A DNA stretch of 64,000 bases from Chrysophaeum taylorii. Taxonomy: Eukaryota; Sar; Pelagophyceae; Pelagomonadales; Pelagomonadaceae. The stretch covers positions 1-64,000 of the forward strand of contig JAQMWT010000188.1 in assembly GCA_029834535.1 (NCBI GenBank), given 5' to 3'. The translations under genes were made by a program, and so were the position numbers. Of this stretch, positions 19,371-29,832 are shown in pieces. Under the pieces are notes generated by a model, which saw only the letters and a program-made list of their open reading frames with translations, did not search any database and was not told the DNA's origin. Position 1 is the first letter of the stretch; the number at the start of each line of letters is the position of its first letter.

Positions 19371-20132
19371 TTACTTCTTGCTCTTGCACTTGGAAAAGTC
19401 CGGCCCACACCTGCGCGGAAAGAAGTAGACAAAACACAGATCGCAGCAAAACGCACACGACGGCCAAGAAAATATAGAGGATAACGATGATGACGAAGAT
19501 GACGAGGAGGTAGATTTTGACCTTCTTCCAGAACATGGCTTGTCGCAGCTTCTTGGAGCTCTTCTGAAAGCGGAACGAGTCGAGCTGGAGCTGCTCGGAC
19601 TTGTCGACCAGAAGCTCGAGCTTCTCGCCGCGCTCGAGGACCATCTCAATGTTTTGCACCATAACGTTCTTGACGTCGTCGAGCTTCTTGTGGACTTGCG
19701 CGAACTGGTCGGCCTGCGGTCCGTTGTAGAACTCGAGCTGCTTTTGGATGGTCCGTCCGAAGTCCTCGTTCATCGAAAAGGCGATGGCCGTCAGGCCGCG
19801 GTCGCCGTATGTCGCAAAAAATCGGTTCTTGACGTCGTCGAGAAACGCGAAAGGCACTCGGCGTTTGAACGACCTGCGGCCGCCGAGGTGTTGAGGAATG
19901 TTTCGGGCTCGCGGCACAAATAAGCTCACTCATCCGCCATGCACAAGAACGTGATCTTGTTCTCGACGACGTAGTGAAAGACATACTGGTCGTAAACGTA
20001 CGACATCTTGCCATCTTCCTCTGGGATTTTGCCGAGAAGCACGCGCGTGATCGTCGGAAAGTTACCCGACGTGAACGTGTACTCGGCGAGCACGGTGCTC
20101 CCGCGCGCAACAAGCGCGTAAAGGATCGTCAT
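19371..20132 (-). CDS. VAMP7-like longin R-SNARE (3 exons)
   Basis: Exons are 20132-19930, 19873-19457 and 19410-19371. The introns of 56 and 46 bases have GTGAGC/CGGCCGCAG and GTGCGT/CCGCGCAG ends. Phases agree, giving 219 residues, the normal length of VAMP7. The longin domain fills about residues 1-120 (starting MTILYALVARGSTVLAEY). The SNARE coiled coil follows at about 130-185 with the zero-layer Arg in MVLERGEKLELL. A tail anchor starts at WKKVKIYLLVIF. After the second intron the protein ends in a short Lys/Cys tail (CGPDFSKCKSKK), as in VAMP7 orthologues. The protein should act in fusion with late endosomes, lysosome or vacuole, or the plasma membrane. Reading through the second intron would instead give a spurious longer tail. 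Start chosen at the Met that begins the longin domain. Confidence 0.9.
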
Positions 20133-20359
20133 CCCTCCAATAACAAGCCGGTGCCAGAGACCGGCGCCAGCGGCGAATGTCCGTACCTGACAAACCCAAG
20201 AGGTGGCCCGTTTCCGAAACCTAATAATACCTGACGTCACCTCAGGACGACGCAGTGAGAACCTTCCCCTGGCGGGCGGGCGGGCGATAAAAACGTCACT
20301 AGCCAATCAACATCGTCGTTGTTGATAATAAGTAACAACACACGTCCTTGGGGGGGTCT

Positions 20360-21359
20360 TTATTCATCTGCAGCGCGCGACTTTTTCGGCGGGCGACGTG
20401 CCTCGACCATGAGGTCCTCCTCGTACAGATCGTCGATGGCCAGCCAAACGCGCTCAAACCCTGCCCGGTCGACCTAAGATGGTGAAGGTGTGTGGCGCGA
20501 CCGGGGTGCGTGCAGAAAAAGGAAGACGCTTACCCGCGGGCCACCTCCGGCCTCCGCCGACCAGACCTCGGCAAGTTCGTCATCGCCTGCGAGATGGTGA
20601 TCGACATAGTGGTGGGCCCCATCAAAACGCACTGAGGTCGTCGGCACGGTCTCCCCGGAGCGCCGCAATCGGCGGGAGTTTCTTCAAGCTGTCAGAACGA
20701 CCGTACGAGCTGAAAGCGCAACCAGCTCGGACTCACGTGGGCAGGTCGACGCCACCAGACGGCGGATTCGCGGAGTACTCCGCCGTTGCGAACATGGCGT
20801 CGATTAGCTTGGGATCTCGCGCGGTAACCGCGACCGCGCTTGCCGCAGCGGGCGCCGCAGTAGGCGCTGCGGCGGGCGCCGCGGCAGGTGCCGGTCTCGT
20901 CGGGAAGGAGCTGACTTGCTGCTCCAACTGCTCGGCCATGCTGTCGAATTGCGTTGAGCTCATCCCCTGAAGCTTCTCTTGCGCAACTTTTGAGGCCTGC
21001 ATGAGCTGCTCCGGCGACATAGACTGCAGCGACTTGCGGTACATGTCCAGCATTGTCGGGTTGTTCTTCAGCATCCTCATCGAGGTTTTCATCATCCCAA
21101 TATCCACACCCATCTTCTTATATTGCTCCTGCTCGAACGGGCCCATGTTCTCGATTTGCTCGAGCATCATATCCAGCTGGTCGGCGTTGATGTTTTTAAA
21201 CATGTCGGCGGAGGCCTTCACTTGCTCCGGCGTCAGTCCGTCTGGCGACACTCGAGCGACAGTCACCTGCTGCTGCTGCTGCTGCTGCCACGGCGCGAAC
21301 GACAATACGCCGTCGAGTCGCAGCAACAACAATACGCCACACATCAATCGCCACGCCAT
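20360..21359 (-). CDS. Probable plastid-targeted STI1-domain-like protein (3 exons)
   Basis: Exons are 21359-20737, 20681-20534 and 20473-20360, 294 residues in all; phases match. The start gives a signal peptide (WRLMCGVLLLLRLDGVLS) ending in SFAPW. A Phe at +1 in an Ala/Ser-Phe-Ala-Pro context is the hallmark of bipartite plastid targeting in algae with secondary red plastids. Then come a Gln run and repeated helical segments with MSPEQLMQASKVAQEKLQGM and NNPTMLDMY, resembling STI1/Hop or Tic40/OEP61-type chaperone-binding repeats, followed by an Ala/Pro hinge. The last two exons (VDHHLAGDDELAEVW, then FERVWLAIDDLYEED) are supported by frame and splice sites only. The first acceptor (CTTGAAG) lacks a good pyrimidine tract, so exon 2 is less certain. 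The gene lies 35 bases downstream of its same-strand neighbour. Confidence 0.65.
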
Positions 21360-21393
21360 CGGTGCTTCTTCACTTTGGGGTCCGTTGTGAAGG

Positions 21394-22083
21394 CTAGGGG
21401 GCGACATGAGGTTCTTTCTTTTTTCGGGGAGTCCAAGAGGGGTCTTGCAAGTAGGCCGCAGCCCTGTCCATGGTGGAGTCGCCGCCTCGTGCCCGCGGAT
21501 ATTCCGCATCGTCGTCGCTAAAATGGCGCTCGATCGCGTCGACAAAGGCCTGTTCTTTGAGGACCCCTGATTGCGCGCTGAACCGCGCTCGCGCCGCCAC
21601 CACTTCGTCGGCTGCCAAGCCGCACTTGCCCATAATTGCGTCAAGCTGGGCCACGTCGCAGGCGCCACTTGAATGGGGGTCGAGAACGCGAAACATGTCC
21701 GCCGGCGACCAAGGCGAGCCCCTGGGGGGTCGTCGTTCGTGCAAGCTCAGCTGCGCCGTGGCACACGCGACGAGTCCGTCGATGAGCTTGTCCAACCCGC
21801 GCGAGGCGAGGGTATCGTCAGAGTTATCGGCAATCGAATCGATCCGACGCACGACGCTCGCCTCCTCGTCGGGCAGTCCAACCTCTAGCGCCGGCGTCTC
21901 GAGTAGTTCGTTGATCTTTTCGAGCGCCTGGAGCATTCCACCCTTCAAACTGTGCCGGCTCTCCCAGGTCTGCAGCAACTCAGCGGGGGGGTCGTCTTCG
22001 CCGCCTGCGGCACTCGATACCTTCTTCTTCTTATCGTTGGTAGGACGTGCCGACTTCTTCGGGATGCGTTCCACGTTCGTCAT
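21394..22083 (-). CDS. EF-hand-like protein, uncharacterised
   Basis: The frame runs from Met at 22083 (MTNVERIPKKSARP) for 229 residues. An upstream in-frame Met at 22152 exists, but the sequence between contains GTAAGTG at about 22142 and TTGTTGAG just before 22083. That looks like a 5'-untranslated intron, so the shorter start is preferred. The N-terminus is Lys-rich. The middle is helical. The C-terminal third has paired helix-loop-helix segments (FRVLDPHSSGACDVAQLDA) like calcium-dead EF-hands: the loop lacks the usual acidic spacing. No targeting signal is seen. It is transcribed divergently from the small secreted protein at 22237, with 153 bases between the two starts, so they probably share a promoter. 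Confidence 0.62.
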   Translation of the reverse strand: MTNVERIPKKSARPTNDKKKKVSSAAGGEDDPPAELLQTWESRHSLKGGMLQALEKINELLETPALEVGLPDEEASVVRRIDSIADNSDDTLASRGLDKLIDGLVACATAQLSLHERRPPRGSPWSPADMFRVLDPHSSGACDVAQLDAIMGKCGLAADEVVAARARFSAQSGVLKEQAFVDAIERHFSDDDAEYPRARGGDSTMDRAAAYLQDPSWTPRKKKEPHVAP

Positions 22084-22236
22084 CTCAACAAGGTAGGGCC
22101 AAGTTGCGACCGCGCGAAACATCGCGGAAAGGCCGTCGCGCAATACTAGCACTTACCCTCTTAACCGAGCGTTGTGTTGTGGGAATCTCGCGTCGGCGGC
22201 GTCGCAGACCAAGACGATGCCGAAACCGTTAATATT

Positions 22237-22644
22237 ATGATCGTTGTGTTGTTGCTGGTCGGCTTCGTCGTGGCGCGCGACGGTGACTCAATGCGAATAC
22301 GCGAGAAACGGCACAAGACACTTCTCGAGCAGCTCTCGGACGCTGACCGCAGCATGATCACCGAAATGAAAGCGCAAGGGATGAGCCCGTTGCACATCAA
22401 GGAGCAGCTCGGCTCGCAAAACGGTGAGGAGTACAGCGAAACGTACGTCCGTCACGTGCTTGAGGCCATAGAAAGCGCGACGCGAAGAGACACGTCGCGA
22501 CGCCTCGCGGCTACCCGGCAGTCTCCTAAGGCGCGTCAGGCCAGGCCCAGGTCAGATCCGCGCAGTCTGCCAGGCGAGCATCGAAAGCGAGTACGGGAAA
22601 GAAAAAAGAAGCAGCGCAAGAACACGGCTCGTACTGGCCTTTAA
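22237..22644 (+). CDS. Small basic protein with signal peptide
   Basis: I start this 135-residue frame at Met 22237 because the next residues (IVVLLLVGFVVARDG) form a good signal peptide. An earlier in-frame Met at 22174 would place this hydrophobic segment internally. After the signal, a helical region (LLEQLSDADRSMITEMKAQ) is followed by a very basic Arg/Lys-rich C-terminus ending RKKKQRKNTARTGL. The helical part, with MSPLHIKEQLG and ETYVRHVLEAI, has the look of a helix-turn-helix. If so, the hydrophobic N-terminus would be a puzzle. I do not recognise a family. Confidence 0.55.
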   Translation: MIVVLLLVGFVVARDGDSMRIREKRHKTLLEQLSDADRSMITEMKAQGMSPLHIKEQLGSQNGEEYSETYVRHVLEAIESATRRDTSRRLAATRQSPKARQARPRSDPRSLPGEHRKRVRERKKKQRKNTARTGL

Positions 22645-22914
22645 TCAGTCGTGAAGTGAGGAAGGGAGAATCTTGGCATTCCCAATTATCGACGCGGCGC
22701 TTCTTCCGCGGGACTGGGCTGCAAGCGCGCGCCTTATTGTCTGAAGCATATGTATCCTAAATAACAGGCTAACCCGGCGCTGCGCGGCTCATTGGGACAA
22801 ACGCACCCGCGCAGAGAGCTGGAGTAGAACCTCCTAAAGGAAACCGAAATACGTTACGCTAACTCAGGCGTTGCGCAAGTTCGTGCGCATTTGCACAGTC
22901 CGGATCGCCGGGCG
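22645..22914. other. Intergenic, no gene seen
   Basis: This follows the small basic protein. The only notable point is the nearby LINE relic that starts at about 22915. Confidence 0.35.
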
Positions 22915-23060
22915 GATTTAGGTCGACAGCGGCTGCGCCAACCTCACAGAGGCCACGGTGGTCCGGCTCCGCCGCATCTACTAAGAGTGGGGCCTAGCAG
23001 CTGCGTTGAGCTGGGCTCGCTGCCCTCACTGATCTCATCCGCTTCACCGCCTCGGGTAGC
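22915..23060 (+). repeat. Degenerate LINE ORF relic
   Basis: The stretch GCGGCTGCGCCAAC...CAGAGGCCACGG and CCGCATCTACTAAGAGTGGGG matches the LINE ORF near 8120-8190 (SGCANFTEAKAAQTRRIYREW), with many substitutions and an in-frame stop. It is an old fragment. Confidence 0.6.
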
Positions 23061-23534
23061 AAAACATGCTTGAATCTGCTTGGTGGTTCACATCTCACGA
23101 AACAAATGCCTTGTGAGTGAGTCGCCGCGCCGAGGTTGCGGAGATTCGAAGGAGAAAACAACACGTAACTATCTTTGCTCTTTCTTGCTTTCTTCTTTAC
23201 CATCCTCCCTGGTCTTTTCTTCTATGTTCCTCTTCCTCTGCAATCATCCATTCTGCATCAGATCTGACTCTTTGAGCCTGGAGGAGACTTTCTATATTAA
23301 TAAGGTAAATGGCCCACCCCAAACCGCCCGCGCACAGAGGTGCGAGACGCCGCACTCTGTCGTATGTATTTCCGGCGGCGGAACGCGTACGCCATGCGGA
23401 ATGGTCCTCTCAACTCATCGCCTGTTCCCCGGCCCGGCAGCATTTTCACCTTATATCTCTCATGGCGTGACAGCCTCAGATGCCCTCTCGCGCGACGCCA
23501 CCCCGCGACCCCCCCCCCCCTTTCCCACCTCAGT
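23061..23534. other. Intergenic, no gene supported
   Basis: A long plus-strand frame (23080-23553) has no recognisable protein features and is rich in Ser, Leu and Pro. I treat it as non-coding. A C-rich run at 23510-23525 precedes the LINE tail. Confidence 0.35.
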
Positions 23535-23632
23535 TGCAGTTGTTTGTCTTTAAAAGGTCGACTGCGAAGAGCGGGGGGGGGGTGTTTAGTGCATGAAGGA
23601 TGTGCGTGCGCTTATTTGTTTGTCGCACGAAA
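23535..23632 (-). repeat. LINE 3' tail next to Helitron fragment
   Basis: In inverted orientation it reads TTGTCTTTAAAAGGTCGACT, then GCGAAGAGCGGGGG and GCATGAAGGATGTG, the same tail as the LINE copies. It ends where the plus-strand Helitron-like fragment begins. Confidence 0.65.
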
Positions 23633-24316
23633 CAGGGTTTAGGCTCATGTAGGCGCGAGCCAGACCTCGACGGCGACGATTTCCACGACCCGCCGTGTCT
23701 CTTCCAGCGCGCCACTCTAAACGATTTTGTCGATTCTGTCAACGCGCGCATGATCCCGGCCTTTCCCGGAGACGAGGCGACGGAGTTCTTTTCGGCCGAA
23801 GAGGTTGGGTCGGAAGACGACGTCTCGCTCGTTCCAGTCGAGTTTCTCAACTCCCTAACATTCAACGGCATTCCGACTTTGAGCGCGAGCTTGGAGTCTT
23901 CGCATTCTCGACCCGTCGCGCAGCCACTGCAACGGCACCCGATACATCATAGATCGTATCGTCTCGCCGAGGCTCCTCCAACTCGCCTATTGGGTGAACG
24001 ATGAGAAAAAAAAAACCTCATGGTCCCGCGTGTCACCCTCACCACGAAGTAGGGCGAGCGCCCCTTTGAGCTGCGTCGACGCCAGTTTCCTTTGCGACTC
24101 GCCTCGCCACGACGATCAAGAAGAGGCAGGACCTGACGCTCCGCAAGGTCGGCGTCCTCTTACCCAGGCCCGTCTTCAGCCACGTCCAGCTCTACGTGGT
24201 TTTCAACCAATTCGGCAAGCCCGCGAACATCGTCTTCTGGGTCGACGACTCCACACAACACCACACGCAACACCGACAACGGCCCCCCGTCGTCTACACG
24301 CGCAATGTCGGCTAAC
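23633..24316 (+). mobile_element. Helitron-like fragment, copy 4, helicase C-terminus
   Basis: This older, plus-strand copy preserves more protein signal in its pieces. One frame gives FHDPPCLFQRATL, DSVNARMIPAFPGDEATEFF and PVEFLNSLTFNGIP. Another gives CNGTRYIIDRIVSPRLLQ, and a third gives QLYVVFNQFGKPANIVFWVD and VVYTRNVG at the end. This order (NxR/PGxxxxxxS, EFLNSLTPNG, CNGTRxIV, QLYVAxSR, NVVY) is the conserved end of Pif1-like helicases of Helitrons. At least three frame changes make it a pseudogene. The 5' boundary near 23633 resembles the TCGATTTAGGG end of the other copies but is degraded; the 3' terminus was not found. Confidence 0.7.
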
Positions 24317-24580
24317 GCGAGGTCCTCGGGGAGCCGCCCTCTCTCCCGCTGGAGAGTCGTCGAGCGCAGAGCCCATGGACGCAGCACCGACTCGTACAAG
24401 TAGGACGGGCTCGAAGATTTGGGACCAAGTTTTCGAAAAGTTCGAGGCACTCACTCGTACGTAGTGATATTCCAAACCCTCCTTTCAAACCCTTGGAAAG
24501 CTCGTCGGTCCTGTTGGCATCGGCGTGCCTGTCGTCCTCTAGACGCGCTCTGTGATCCGCGTGCAAGCCAACGAAGCAGG

Positions 24581-25775
24581 ATGGACGGATACATCCTCTC
24601 GGACGAAGATGCGTCGAAATCTGTTGGATCGCGTTTTCGCAACACGATCGGCACGTCGATCGCGTCGTTATCGAGTTCTGCGCGGCGAGCTGCGACCAAC
24701 GCTGCGGAGACGTTTGGCAGCAACGAAAGCGGTTACCGAGACCTCGACGGTGACGCGACGCCGGCCTCGCGCGTCGAGGCGATCGAGGCGGCTGAGAAGG
24801 CGGGAAGCGAGAGCGCATACGCTCGCGCGGCGCGGCTGCTGCGGGGAAGCGACAAAAAGGCCGAGGACAAGAAGGCCGACGACGAGAGCGAGGAGCCTTC
24901 GCCGGCGTTAGCGGTGTCCGCGCTGCCCGACGCGTACGTGCAGATGGATGACGACGGGCCACGTACGAAGCACAGTAGTTTGGTGCGTCGCTGTGTCTTC
25001 GCTCAACACGCGCGTTGTCGTTCCGCACCCGTGCGTCAGGCCACGACCCTATCCCGGGCCTCGGCGGCCGTCATCGCCAGCTTCAAGACCAAGCCGGCGA
25101 GCAAGGACAAGGACGGTGGTGCACGCCTCAGCGTGAGTCATCTGTCCGCGTCCCTCGCGCCGACGGCTCGCAGGCGAAACCATATATTGCGGAGTTTGCC
25201 GAGCCAATGGCGCGCCACGAGGCGCCAACCTCGACGCCCGCTCTCGTCGCGGCCCATATGAGTGCGGCCGCCACGCTCGACGGCGTCTCGGTGCGTTGAG
25301 ATTGCCTCAAGCGTGACCGAGTGACAGGCACATTCGGGCGGTCTGTGGTCGCTCAAGGCCAAGCTTGTCGTGCTTGAGAAAGAACGAGAAGAAGCGCAAG
25401 GTACATTTTTGTTTATCCACGCGTTAGTTTTTTTTCGCAGCCGCGTGCGACGAAGCGCAACGCCGAGCCCGTGATCGCCACGAGACATTAGAGGAGGCAA
25501 CGAGCCGCTGCTGCCCGCCTGTACTTGGCGCCGTCTCTCTCTCCCTCTCTCTCTCTCTCTCCATCTCTCTCTCTCTCCTGTTTCTCGGTAAACACACGCA
25601 TATTCGTAGGCAACGCCGCGAGCTCTTCTTGCGCGAGTTGCTGCGACACGCTTCTGAAATCGAAGGAACTTCTTCAGATAACAGGCGTGAAAAGCGACGG
25701 CACTCTCACCCCCAGGTTCGCGCCGCGTACACCGCAGAACCGACGATGAGCCTAAAGCGGGGAACTCCGCCTTAA
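24581..25775 (+). CDS. Multi-exon protein with coiled-coil C-terminus, unknown
   Basis: Exons supported by phase and GT-AG ends are 24581-24982, 25040-25132, 25174-25290, 25328-25400 and one starting at 25441; introns are 37-57 bases. The translation starts MDGYILSDEDASKSVGS, continues with an acidic/Lys linker, a conserved-looking PYIAEFAEPMARHEAP segment, and a coiled coil (LKAKLVVLEKEREEAQ, then CDEAQRRARDRHETLEE). A final exon after 25610 would encode RRELFLRELLRHASEIE and end at 25775. The last intron contains a CT-dinucleotide run (25536-25578), and its donor is unclear: only a GC donor keeps the frame. I do not recognise the family. The gene could be a small golgin- or tether-like protein, but that is a guess. 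Confidence 0.55.
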
Positions 25776-25956
25776 CTGTTTTTTTTAAGGTTTTTTTTTT
25801 CACTGAGAAGGTGCAGCCATGAGTGGGCGGGGCCAGGGACTCGTGGTGTGGCAGGGGGGGAGCACCCAAGGACACTAGATAGTGGGAGGGGAGAAACGCG
25901 GCGTGCTTTGTGACACACACACTAGTTTGCTGACGAGAGTTGTCGGTGTGTGTGGG

Positions 25957-28900
25957 CTACCCAATGACGATCGTCGATTTGTGACAGTTGCGGGTAACAC
26001 GCTCTCGCTGCAAGTGGTGCTGGTCACCAAAAGCGGCTGGGCACAGCAGCCCAGTGTCACCTGTTGCTGTGACAGGCAAACGCGAGGATGTTGCTCGATC
26101 GGGGTTGCTCGTCGCGACGTGCGGCTTAGCGATGGAATCGGAAATGGCATCTGCGATCGGGCGAAGTTGCTCTCGTCGGAGGCCAAGTAACACATCGTCG
26201 GCAGCCCGAAGCTGGACGTCGATCCGACCGTTCGGCCTGACTTTGATCACCTTACCCGCGACTCGTGTGCCGTTGTCCTGGCAGAACTGCACATTGGCCC
26301 CTTCGGCGATGGAACTGGGTGTCTTCTTCGGCACCTGACGCGACGACGACGTTCGAGCAAGGCGCTTAGAGATAGGGTCAGACTCCGCGAGCTCAATCAA
26401 CGCGCGCAGGTCAACCTCATCGCGGCCTGCTGTGTCGCTCGATACGCTTACCAGGAGCTTTGAAATCAATGAATCTGCAATCGCTGCATCGCGAAGCAGC
26501 GGCTCGACGTAAGCGTGCCACGTACAAGCCGTAACACGCCTGCCACGAGATAAACCACGCAGTTCGCGTCGCTTCGCGGCTGTCAGGGATTCGAAGCTAT
26601 TCACTAAGGCTGCAATCGAGCACGCGCGCCCCAATGGCTTCCAACGGTCGTTGAGATGCTCCCTGAAGTGGCGGAACATCTCGTTTACTAAGGCTAGGAC
26701 GGCGGTCCCAGGCGTCGACGCAAAGCAGGAAGCGAGGACCTTTAGGTCTCGATCGTCAAAACCCAAGTTGAGCTCCTGGAGGGTTCGTGCGGCAGCATGG
26801 ACAGGGTCGCCATTCGTATGGCCGCTCGAGAAGGACCTGAGCTCACTTGCAGACAACGGAGAGTCAAACCATGCAGCAAGTTTGGCACGAAAACGGCGCA
26901 ATAAGTCGGCTTCCTCGGCACAGCTGACGCCACACCGTGAGACAAAGTTGCTTAATTCTTCCCCGTCAAGATTCCCATCCTTGTTGACATCGAGCGCCTC
27001 CACGACGTCACGAGCACGAATCGCGGATGCTCGACCATCGATCAGTTCGCCCCAGCCTGCGGCCGCCAGAGCCTGCTCCAATTCCCGAGCGCTCACTTGA
27101 GCATCTCCATCTGTGTCGAGCTCCTCGATAAGACTATGTTTCGCTGTGGTACCCATTTTCAGACGTCTCAATTCGTCCGCAACCCCCGCTAGCAGCGCAT
27201 TCGAATTTTTGCGCTTGATATGACCTTCGTGATCGCACATAGCCAGCGATGTGAAGCCCAAGTAGATAAACGTTCTGAACCTGCGTGCGAAAATCGTTTT
27301 CGAGAGTAGCGTAAGGAGTTATGAGACGCCGGCTTGAGACTCGTTGGCGTCGACAAAGCCGTCCCCATCTCGATCCAGCAACCGAAATAGATCGGCACGA
27401 GTCGCCTGCGGCAGTCGAGCACCCACCGTAGTGAGCAGACGGTCAAATTCCTCTTTGTCGAGAAGACCATTGGCATCCATATCCAATTCCCTGAAGCATT
27501 CAAGCGCGCTTGGCGGCCGACCGCTGCGATGCATACAACGCAACAGTTCGCGTCGAAGTGCGACGGCGGCGTGACTCGTCAGGTAGTCGACAATGGAACT
27601 CACGGCAATAGTGCGCCTTTGACCAGTGACGAAATCACACAGCGCGTCAAAATCAATATGTCCCTCCGAAGAAGATCGCTTCAGGGCATGCTCGTTGATT
27701 TGCTTTGTGACAAAACCTGCCTCGTCGTCCGACAAGCACACCCCCCGCGTGGCAAGGAAGTTCCATAGCTCTGTAACAGGCACAACACGAATGCTCTGCT
27801 TTGTGGCCGAGGCATTTAAGGGTGTCGTCAAAGGCAAAAGTGCCTGATGTACGCGTTTCGGAGCGTCCCCTGCGAGTTGCTGGAGAACGGCCCTGACGCG
27901 GTCGAGAATGGCATACTGCCATCGTCTTTCTGATGGCGACGGTGACGTTGCACTCCGACGAATGGCACTTTCTATTGATGGCTTTCTAAACATGGCACTT
28001 GGACGTGCTTGGAGTTGAGATCGGCGAAATTTGCCCACGGCTCCGGTCTCAAGCTTGACCGTGTACATCCCGTTTGCATGGCACCGGATAACTTGAGCTC
28101 GTTCTCGAGAAGCACCGTCCTGCCGGTGTACACGCTGATTCACTGTGTGCAAACAAGTCACGAAAATTATTACCTTAGTCACATTCACCGAGTTGCCCAC
28201 GCGCAAGCGCCAGCTATCTTCATCATCGTCATCATCTGCGACCGCTTTCTGCGAATTGCACAGCCTTGTCGCCCAAGCGCTGTCGTCAACCACCAGAAGA
28301 GCGCTTGGCACGACTCTTGGTAGCGGTTCACCTCCCTGAGGGACATTCTTTTCTGTTTGGCTTTTACCATCTGAAGGTAGAAATTCGAGGTCAAGCGTGC
28401 CGTCGAGATTGCAGCGAGTCACTCGCGCTGGAAATCTGCGAAGCTTGGGTGTTTTGGAGGTTCTTTGCGCGGCCCTCGACGCACCACCCCACACAGCCAA
28501 TACTACCGAGTCAACACCGAGCTCGGTCGAATGGGGAACGCGAACATTTTCGTGCGGTTTATCGGTCTTGGGTCCTGCCATGGCGCAGACCTTAGCAGCG
28601 GGCGTTACCCCGTGCTGACACCACCAGTCGTCAAAGGGCCGTTCACGACACTCTTCCTGTTTTCTTCTCTTGACTGTGACATCAAAACGGCGCAGACGAG
28701 ATCGAGACACGCGACGCACACGGCCAGTTTCGTCCTCGAGCCTGCGAATGATCATACCAACGTCACTTGGGATGTTGTTACGCACGCCACATCGACCAAG
28801 TCGCTTAGCGGATCGTGACGCACGACTCGAGCGGCATGCCATACATCGTTACCATTGTCCTCGACCCGAGCTCGAACACGATCGCCTCGGAGAAGTGAAT

Positions 28901-29648
28901 TTGTCGAATCAACGTCGGTCGGCATCTGGAGCGTGCGCCGGGCGCACCACCGAGCGCGCAACGCGTCCGGCGACGGGTTGTCGTCGGCTTCAAGAGGATC
29001 GGAATCGGGAGGAAGCCGGCGGAGTCGCCACGCCTCCACACGATGTTCGATTCCGCCTTCGTCAAATGACACATCGTAAGTTGGTGGCTCGTCGCGCGCC
29101 AATGTGTAGTGTGTTTGCTCGCCAGGGGTCCCGGCTCCAGATATGACAGGCCGGCACTTTGGTCGATGGCATCGAACGACCGTACCCAGGTACTCTTGGG
29201 TGTCCGCGTACTTGACGGCAACTCTTTCATCGATCCAAGTGTCCTCGTCGGTGTCTTCTTCTTCTTCTTCTTCTTCTCCTTCTTGGACAACCAGTGCTCT
29301 CGGCGTGATTGCCACGTCGCACGCGCCACCCTTCCAGCGAACGTCCACTGAGCCGTCCTCGCGGACCTTGACAACCCGCCCAGTAACATCGTCGTCTGCC
29401 ACTACTTTCATTCCGACCATGAGCGTTTGGCGATGTTTATGGTTTTGCGGCTTGTGGGTTGCGTGCAGAAGGCGCAGGCGAGCTCGTTGGACGCAGTAGA
29501 AGCGTTCGTTCGTAGTGCGGCACACGACGTCGTAACGATCGCTCGGACGCGCGCGCTCGACAGTGCATCTTAAGTAGCCTTGGCATCCTTCTTTCTCGTA
29601 AAACTCGACCGCGTCTCCGCAATTCAGGAGTTCGGCGCACGCCATCAT
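25957..29648 (-). CDS. EF-hand protein with Tudor-like repeats, ~1,195 residues (3 exons)
   Basis: Exons are 29648-28786, 28741-27341 and 27280-25957, with introns of 44 and 60 bases; phases fit exactly. The N-terminal exons hold several beta-barrel Tudor/SH3-like units (GMKVVADDDVTGRVVKVRED, LLRGDRVRARVEDNGNDVW, FPARVTRCNLDGTLDLEF), and another sits near the C-terminus (GKVIKVRPNGRIDVQL). Between them are EF-hands with canonical loops: DMDANGLLDKEE, DRDGDGFVDANE, DTDGDAQVSARE and DVNKDGNLDGEE. The second intron falls at the last residue of the second loop, and splicing restores the Glu-Phe that ends it, which strongly supports the model. An optional in-frame intron of 54 bases (28188-28135) would remove an out-of-place hydrophobic stretch. 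The product is probably a calcium-responsive scaffold; location and partners are unknown. Confidence 0.78.
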
Positions 29649-29832
29649 CGAAGATGTGAAACCACTTCAACTTGAACCTCACATTTAACTGCAAGCCGCC
29701 GTTTGGAACGGACCGGCGTCTGCCCTCCTTCGGCAAGGAGGCCGACTGCGAAAAACAAGAGGGGAGGACGGGAAGCACGGCGGGATCAGGAGGAGACCGC
29801 GAAGAAGGCGAGCCAAGGCAAGAAGGGAAGTC

